From assembly GCF_024713945.1 (NCBI RefSeq), contig NC_134680.1, positions 191,001 to 255,000 on the forward strand: a stretch of DNA of 64,000 bases, in the 5' to 3' direction. Both the position numbers and the translations under genes were made by a program. The notes under the pieces are model-generated. The model was not told the DNA's origin, ran no database searches, and saw only the letters and a program-made list of their open reading frames with translations. Shown here in pieces: positions 57,560 to 64,000 of this stretch; the first letter of the stretch is position 1, and each line of letters begins with the position of its first letter. Source of the stretch: Dermatophagoides farinae (taxonomy: Eukaryota > Arthropoda > Arachnida > Sarcoptiformes > Pyroglyphidae).

Positions 57560-59757
57560 TTATGATTCTTCATGAATGGCCGGCTTCGATGATGATGATT
57601 CTTGTTGATTCGATGAAAACTTTTTCTTTATCGGACTAGATTTTTTTATCAATGATGATGATGATGACAAAGAAACAGAATCTTTTGAACAGACATCATA
57701 ATTTTCATCAAACAAAACAACAATGACGGTTATATTATCATATGATTCCCGATTATATGATTCTTTGGCCAATTTTTTTGCTATTGCCAATGCAATCGAT
57801 GATTGTGATGATGATGATGAAATATCATTCGAATCATATGATGATCTATCATGATATTTTGATAATTCATTATTAACAAATTGTACGGCCTGTTCATTGG
57901 TGAATGTATCCCAAAAACCATCGGATGCCATAATCATAAATTTTGGTTTCAATTCTCGCAAATCGAATGATAATATATCTGGATCTGGTATTATTAATCG
58001 ATTATCTTTCAATGGATAATCACCTAATGCCCGAGAAATGGCCAGTATACCGTTTACACGATAAACACCTTTGAGGCTAATATAACCACCAGCTTCAAGT
58101 ATGCGGCGATATTCTTTCAACTTTTTAAAAAATGAAAAAAAATGTCAAACAAAAAATATGATTACAAATCTAAAATCAATACCTGATAGGGTTTATGATC
58201 AAATGACAATGGTATGGTGGCGCCTTTTGAATCGCATAATATACCACGTGAATCACCAACATTTGCAACTAATAATTTATTCGTATGTAATAAACGAATG
58301 GCAATCAATGCCGTAGAACCAGATATATCGGATCGCCGTTGAAATGTTTCCAATAAACGTTTATCGACGTCTATTACTTCATCATTCAATATTGTTTTCA
58401 TTGTTGACATTGTTAATGTTTCAAAACGATTGTTTTTTGCACAGGTATTTTTATCGGAATTTCGGGCCAAAGAAGCATTCATTGTACAAGATTGTAATGG
58501 CAGTTTATCATCATCATTATCATTATTCTTATAAACATGATTTTTAATTCGTTTGACAATTGAATCGAATATTTCTTTATCAGCATATAATGCGGCATTC
58601 TGAAATGGAAATAGATAAATGATATGTCATTTATGAACATTGGATAAAAATCGAACACAAAAAAAACATACCGGACCACCATGACCATCGAATACGGCAT
58701 AATATTCGATACCTAATTCATGGCCAATATTATTGTGAATGGAAAAACAATCTTCCATATTATGACGACGACCTTGCATTGAATAAGCACCAGCCTGTCC
58801 AGAATGAAATTGATTTACAACGGTCTGTTGTTGTTCAAAATATGATCGAATTGTCGAATCGACCGCCGTGAATAGATAACCAAATAATATCGTCACGTTT
58901 AGATAATGAAATAATTTCGATAGAAAATTTTTAAATGAAAATGTCATTGTCGTTGTTGGTGAATGATTTTGATTTAAAGATTGAGCCGTTGTTGTTGTTT
59001 GTGATGGTGATGTTGATGGTGATTGGATCACATTTCGTCGATGATGATGATGAATAATGAATGACGATAGAATGAATAGAATGATTATGGTAAATATTGT
59101 TTCCATACGAAACATAAATACCGTCAATGTTGCTATTGATGGATCAACAAATAGATTATTGATTATCATTGTATAATTATTATATGATTTATTATCACTA
59201 TTATTATTTCCTACGGGCAAATAATCATTGATTGTTGTTGATGATGGTGAAAAAAATGTCAACGTTCTTGTTAGAAAATAATGAAAATTTTCATATGAAA
59301 AATTTACAATATCAACAATGGATGGCCACATTATTGAAATGAAATTATCATAATAATAATAATTAGACATATTTTTACTGGTGATGATGATGGATGATGT
59401 TTCCGATTCCGATATTGATTTTAGCTGTTCTTGTTGTTGTTGATCATTTTCAACAACCTTTTGATCATCATTATCAGTCGAAATAGATGATGATGATGTT
59501 GAAATAGATGAAGACGATGGTTGATCATTATTCGTTATCGGTGGTGATGACGATTGTAGCATAGAAATATCATTATTATCAACAATATTTTGGCATTGAA
59601 CAATGAATGATGCGGTGGTGGTTGTTGATATGATGATGATCATCAAGATGATCAATATGGTCGTCGTCACAGTAGTAGTAGTGCATGCTGAGATTATTTT
59701 CAATAGTGATGATGATCGATGATGACTACGATGATGATGATGATTATTATGGAACAT
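57560..59757 (-). CDS. PPM1L: PPM1L-type membrane protein phosphatase 2C
   Basis: Metal-dependent Ser/Thr phosphatase; in mammals PPM1L is an ER-membrane enzyme acting on stress-kinase and ceramide-transport pathways. Exons 59757-58672, 58599-58183 and 58120-57560; 687 aa, nearly twice the mammalian 360. The PP2C domain starts at about residue 322: AYSMQGRRHNMEDCFSIHNN, VFDGHGG, NVGDSRGILCDSKGATIPLS, FDHKPYQLKEYRRILEAGGY, ISRALGDYPLK, MASDGFWDTFTNEQAVQF and ESYDNITVIVV, with the metal-binding Asp residues in place. A roughly 320-residue N-terminal extension has hydrophobic segments at about 33-45, 211-235 and 282-300, with Ser/Thr/Asn-rich stretches between. A Ser-rich insert precedes DNITV, and a Ser/Lys-rich tail follows. 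The last hydrophobic segment corresponds to the mammalian anchor. Confidence 0.9.
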
Positions 59758-62700
59758 AATTCAAAACCAGAAAAAAAATCAATCCGGATAGCTATGTGGT
59801 ATTTTTACAAAACTAAATAAATATACCCAAAAAAGTTTTCCGCTGTTGTTTTTTGTTTGTTTGTTGTTGTTAAAGAATATTATAAAAGGATTCGACTTGG
59901 TATATTTTATGGTTGTGTATTGAATTGGCATTGAAATTATTTTATTCCAACAATGACACACACAGTAGTTGGCTGGTTGATTTGATTCGTGGTTTTGTTT
60001 TGTCGATGATGATGATGGCATTGATGGCGAATATCATCACCACCATCCAGGAGTTTTTCTTTGCTTATGATGATAATGCGGTGAAAATTTTTTTTCCCAC
60101 TTTTTCAAGACATGATATATAGCCACACACATTCAATTCTTCAACAGAATTAATCAACAACTACACACACACACAAACAGAGAGATGAATTGGAATGAAT
60201 TTTTAGTTATTCATTCACACACAATGACGACTTGGTTAAAATTGATTCAGATGATGATAGTAGTTAATATGTAATATATAGAAAATGGTGATTATCATCT
60301 GCATACGGTGGTTTCGTTTCTTCTTCTTCTTCTTGTTCTGCTGTTGCTTGTTGGTTGAAAATTTATTTTTAGATTTTGATTGAATTCTTGATATATAAAA
60401 ATGAGGAATATTTATTATTATTATTATTAAAAAAAGTGGCTGAGATTTTTTTTTTTTTTCGTTGTTGTTTTTGGCCAAGATTATGATTAGGTTATTAATG
60501 AATCTGGCAAAGGTTTTTTTTGTCATCGAATATGCCAACCAAATGGGCCATATATGTTTTTGCTTCTTTGCTTTTTTCGAATTTTGTTGCTCTTGTTGTT
60601 GATGATGATGATGATGGTGGTAGAGGCCACGTGTCTGTCTGGAAGGGTTTTGTTAAATCTTTTTTTTCGAGAGAGATAAAAAAGTGCTTTATCAGAACCT
60701 TTTTTTTCAAATCAATCGAACGATCAATCAACAAAAAATCATCCCATCACTTGGATTGGCTTCGTTTCGTTGAAATAGATAATGTGTGTCATTAATTTGT
60801 TGATAATAATTATATTACGTCAAAAAAAAAAAATTTTTCTTTTCAAATTATTAGATTAAAATAAAACAAAAATCAGCTGCAAAAAAAACATCGATATCGC
60901 TGAAAATGAAATAAATTTCGGGAAAATTTTTTTTTCTGATTTTTAGAAATTAACTCTTTCGGGAAATTTCCCAGTTTCAGTCAATTCGAATGTTTGAATT
61001 CCGGCCATATATACATGGGTCGAGTTGTTCAACATTTTTTCGAGAGAGAGAGAAAGAGGGAAAAAGGAGTTAAATTGTTCGGAATTTATTCATTTTCAAA
61101 AAGTCATTCATCCATCGATAATGTGATGTATATCGGTCGTTCGTTCGTTTTTTTCATCAAAATAATCACGTTCGATATCACGAATATCGCGTCATGGTCG
61201 TCAATTTTTTGTTGTTTTTCTTTTTATTCGAATTTCAAAAAAAAAACATCAACATCATCATCGTTGTGTGAACTAAAGTGGGTAGCACATCATCATCAAT
61301 GTAGTTTGAATTATCGGGTGTCCAGTTATATTTTATTTTTCTCTCGGTTTTAGATAGATTTTTTTAAATCCCGAAAGACGACGGCAACATTTTTTTTACA
61401 ACAGTAACAAGTAGGTCAAAGATCAATAAGATAGCACATATATGCAAATTAATGATGATGATGATGCTCATGTTTTATGGTGGTATTGGTGGTCAAATTG
61501 AAAAAATTCGGTACACCTCAACGGTCGTCTTTTGAATTTTCTAAATTTTTTTTTTTGCACATTCTCAACCAGCACAGTTCATTCATTCATCATTTGGTTT
61601 GAATGCTGGTTTGTGGTGGCTGCCATTAACAACAATACCTTTATCATAATCAATCAAAAAAGGATGACGACGTCGTCGGTCAAGTATTTCAAACATGTCA
61701 AACATATTAATGATTCCCGAATCGAATCTTTTTCTATTATCCAAATACCATGTTTATCCATCATCATAATCATCATATGACAAATCAAGATAATCATAAT
61801 TAATTGTATGTGAATCATTTCATCATCATCTACTTGGAAACGAATCTTCGGATCATTTTTCTTTCTTGATCGCTTTTTTGTGATAATTAATCGGATTTTA
61901 AAATCATTACGTCCTATTTTAATGGCCGGATATCAACAACAACAACAAAAAAACGTTCGAATATTCGAATGAATTGTTCGTTCAGCTGAAAATCAATTTT
62001 TTTTCATTTGTTTTTTTTCGTTTTCTAGGTGGAAATCGGATTTCAATAGAAAAAATTTTTGCAAATTACCACACACTTCTATTTTTATTTGCCCAAGTGT
62101 ATTTTATTTTATCTGCGTTTATCAAACAATTTTTTTTCCTATTCAAGTAGTAAGATTTGGTTGGTTAAATTTTTTCTGCACTCACTCACTCACTCAGTTT
62201 TTATCGTTTCAAAACCACTTCAAATCATCTATCTCTATCTCATTGATGAACCGTTTGATGGTGTTTATCTTTGTTTTGTTTTTTTTTTCTTGCTTTCCAT
62301 AAAATGTGTGTGTGTGTGCGTATTTTCTGTGTTTAATTAAGTAAACTAAACATACCACAAAACAAAAAACAAAAAATTCATACATGAATCATGACTCATC
62401 CACTCATCATTTTTTTCCATTGAAACGGAACAATTTTTTTTCGCTCGATTTTTGTTAAAAAAAAACAAAATTCGTTTCGTCACGTCACGGTGGGTCATTC
62501 ACCAGAACACTTGAGTATTGGATTGTTTCCAGATTTTAATCCTGCTTCCCTTTGACACACAGACACATCTTTTCAATTTAAGACATCCGCGTTTTGTAGA
62601 CGACCCTAATTTTGTTTGGTACACATACACAACACATATTGTGCAAAGACCTTGGAGAATGAAAATGAAAATCTAGGCCAACGACAACAACACATATGGT

Positions 62701-63955
62701 CAACAATCAACGTTTGTGTGACACCCATTCATCATTGGGACTTTCCAAACTTGTAAACGACGAAAAAAAAGCCAGCTTGTAATCACATCAAATGAAAAGA
62801 AAGCAAAGAAAACCACCATCGACTATTTCAAATACCCGAAATGCACAATCTATACCACACACACACACACACACGTTCAAAGATGCATACTTTTGTGAAA
62901 TGAAAAGGTTTCCGCCCGTCCAAAAATAACCAGCTACAGCAGCATATGGCTATCATCAACAAGTGGTGATTTTCATTGATTATTTCACAAAATTTCAATA
63001 GGTCATTTGCTGCAATTTTTTCTTCAAAATTCTTCCTCTTATTTTTCATCAAAAAAGATTGTTGCATCCACTAATCATCATAATTATCCCTCGCACCAGG
63101 TATGTGTTATGTTGTTCATGGAAATATTTCCTTCTCTTTCTCTTGTTTTATTTCTTTGGATGGATCCAATTTTGAACAAAAGAATGGTTAAGTCAGTCTC
63201 TGTCATTCAATCATTGCAATGTGTTTGTGTTGAAAATGTTTGGATTGCAATTCAAGCTATCTTCTAGTGGTATGGTATAAATGGTTAGTTTTGAAGGTAT
63301 ACACAGTGGTGTGTGCATGTGATCCAATACACACACACATTTGGTTGGGCTTGCCATTTAGATAGAATGGAAAATTGAAGAATTGGTGAGAGAAACAAAA
63401 AAAAAACCCGTCTTTCAACAACAACAACAACAACAACAACACACAGACATATTCGTAGCTTTCTCTCTTCTTTTGAATGCGTAGCATATTTCGGATCTTC
63501 TCATCTTTAATTTTCAATTCTATCCATCAATGTGCAATTGGCACAATTGGCCAGCAAATGAAAAAGTGAAGTGGTGAGAGAGAGAGATTTTTCTATATTT
63601 TTCCACATTGATTATATATATGAACACGAAGACAATGTGTGATTGAGCACATCAACTTAATTGACTTTTGATCTCAACGCATATTTTCTTTTGAATCAAA
63701 ATGTGTTTGTGTCACAATTGAAATTTTCCAATTTTTCTTTGTGTTTCTGGATTATTCTTTGAATATTTAAAATTCCACTATTATTACCATCATCATTTTA
63801 TAATGTGTAAGTTATTTGATCTTTACCATATACAAAAATATCTGTTTTGTGTGAGAATGGAATTTTTTCGTTTTCGTTGTCAAAAACGTAATGTCAACGT
63901 TTTTTTGGTGTCACATAACCCTTTAACATTCATATATCTTACCTTTGGCTCAAAC
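59758..63955. other. Gene-free region at right end
   Basis: About 4.2 kb of AT-rich low-complexity DNA with (GAT)n, (CA)n, GAGAGA and poly(T) tracts. The first part should be the PPM1L promoter. A lone CACGTG occurs near 60630 without the AACT flank. No coding exon or RNA gene is supported. It may be intergenic or an intron of a gene beyond the window. Confidence 0.5.
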
Positions 63956-63980
63956 CACACACACACACACACACACACAC
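63956..63980. repeat. (AC)n microsatellite
   Basis: About 12 AC units near the window end, seen directly. Confidence 0.95.
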
Positions 63981-64000
63981 TGATTTGTGATCGGTTGTTT

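Noticed and set aside
60626-60634. CACGTG near 60630, and another in TTTCACGTGATT near 45388
   Set aside because: They lack the AACT flank and are not at the conserved distance from a start codon.
60994-61353. Plus-strand open frame in the right-end region
   Set aside because: Ser/Phe/His-rich composition, no splice context and no recognisable domain.
1-64000. CRISPR arrays, operons, riboswitches, bacterial insertion sequences
   Set aside because: None seen; the sequence is an animal nuclear genome with spliced genes.

Overview
The window is nuclear DNA of a compact, AT-rich animal genome. Genes carry short GT-AG introns (mostly about 45 to 120 bp), noncoding DNA is full of poly(A)/poly(T), (CA)n, (GAT)n and (TGAA)n tracts, and the gene set is metazoan: laminin beta, a calcium-channel beta subunit, TBK1, WASP and PPM1L. 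Composition and protein style suit an arthropod. An acariform mite of the house-dust-mite type is my best guess, but that is inference and cannot be proved from the window.

Layout. 1-9350: no convincing gene; low-complexity DNA with one degenerate tandem duplication (5735-6748). 9351-16018: three minus-strand genes, WASP, an ENPP-family ectonucleotide phosphodiesterase and a long-chain acyl-CoA synthetase of the ACSL3/4 group. 19481-26164: two plus-strand genes, CACNB (voltage-gated calcium-channel beta subunit) and SCYL2 (clathrin-linked pseudokinase). 26571-34447: laminin beta-1 type chain, minus strand, 15 coding exons. 37043-44595: TBK1/IKK-epsilon kinase (minus), RRP7A (plus), mitochondrial glutamyl-tRNA synthetase EARS2 (plus) and exosome subunit EXOSC9 (minus). 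44596-47900: a repeat island with a 16-bp minisatellite, a fold-back element, a topoisomerase II pseudogene, a gypsy-like gag fragment, a hAT-type MITE nested in an older inverted-repeat element, a tRNA-Pro(AGG) with a 122-nt intron, and a Tigger/pogo-like MITE. 47901-59757: MCCC1 (minus), an RNA polymerase III RPC7-like subunit (plus), DCAF17 (minus), METAP1 (plus), a Myb/SANT-like protein (plus) and a PPM1L-type phosphatase (minus). 59758-64000: no gene seen.

How the genes relate. This is not an operon and most genes are unrelated neighbours. One thread stands out: RRP7A (18S rRNA processing), EXOSC9 (RNA exosome) and the RPC7-like gene (Pol III) each carry the oriented motif AACTCACGTG at nearly the same distance, 73, 79 and 73 bp, upstream of the ATG. 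That suggests a shared E-box control element for RNA-biogenesis genes. Gene packing around them is tight: EARS2 and EXOSC9 stop 12 bp apart tail to tail, and the RPC7-like and DCAF17 coding regions overlap by 11 bp tail to tail.

Five otherwise intact genes (ENPP, SCYL2, laminin beta, TBK1, EXOSC9) are each interrupted by a single-base frame change at or beside a short homopolymer. In every case the exon phases become consistent again once that one base is corrected. Residual homopolymer errors in the assembly are the simplest explanation, but the point matters to anyone using these gene models.
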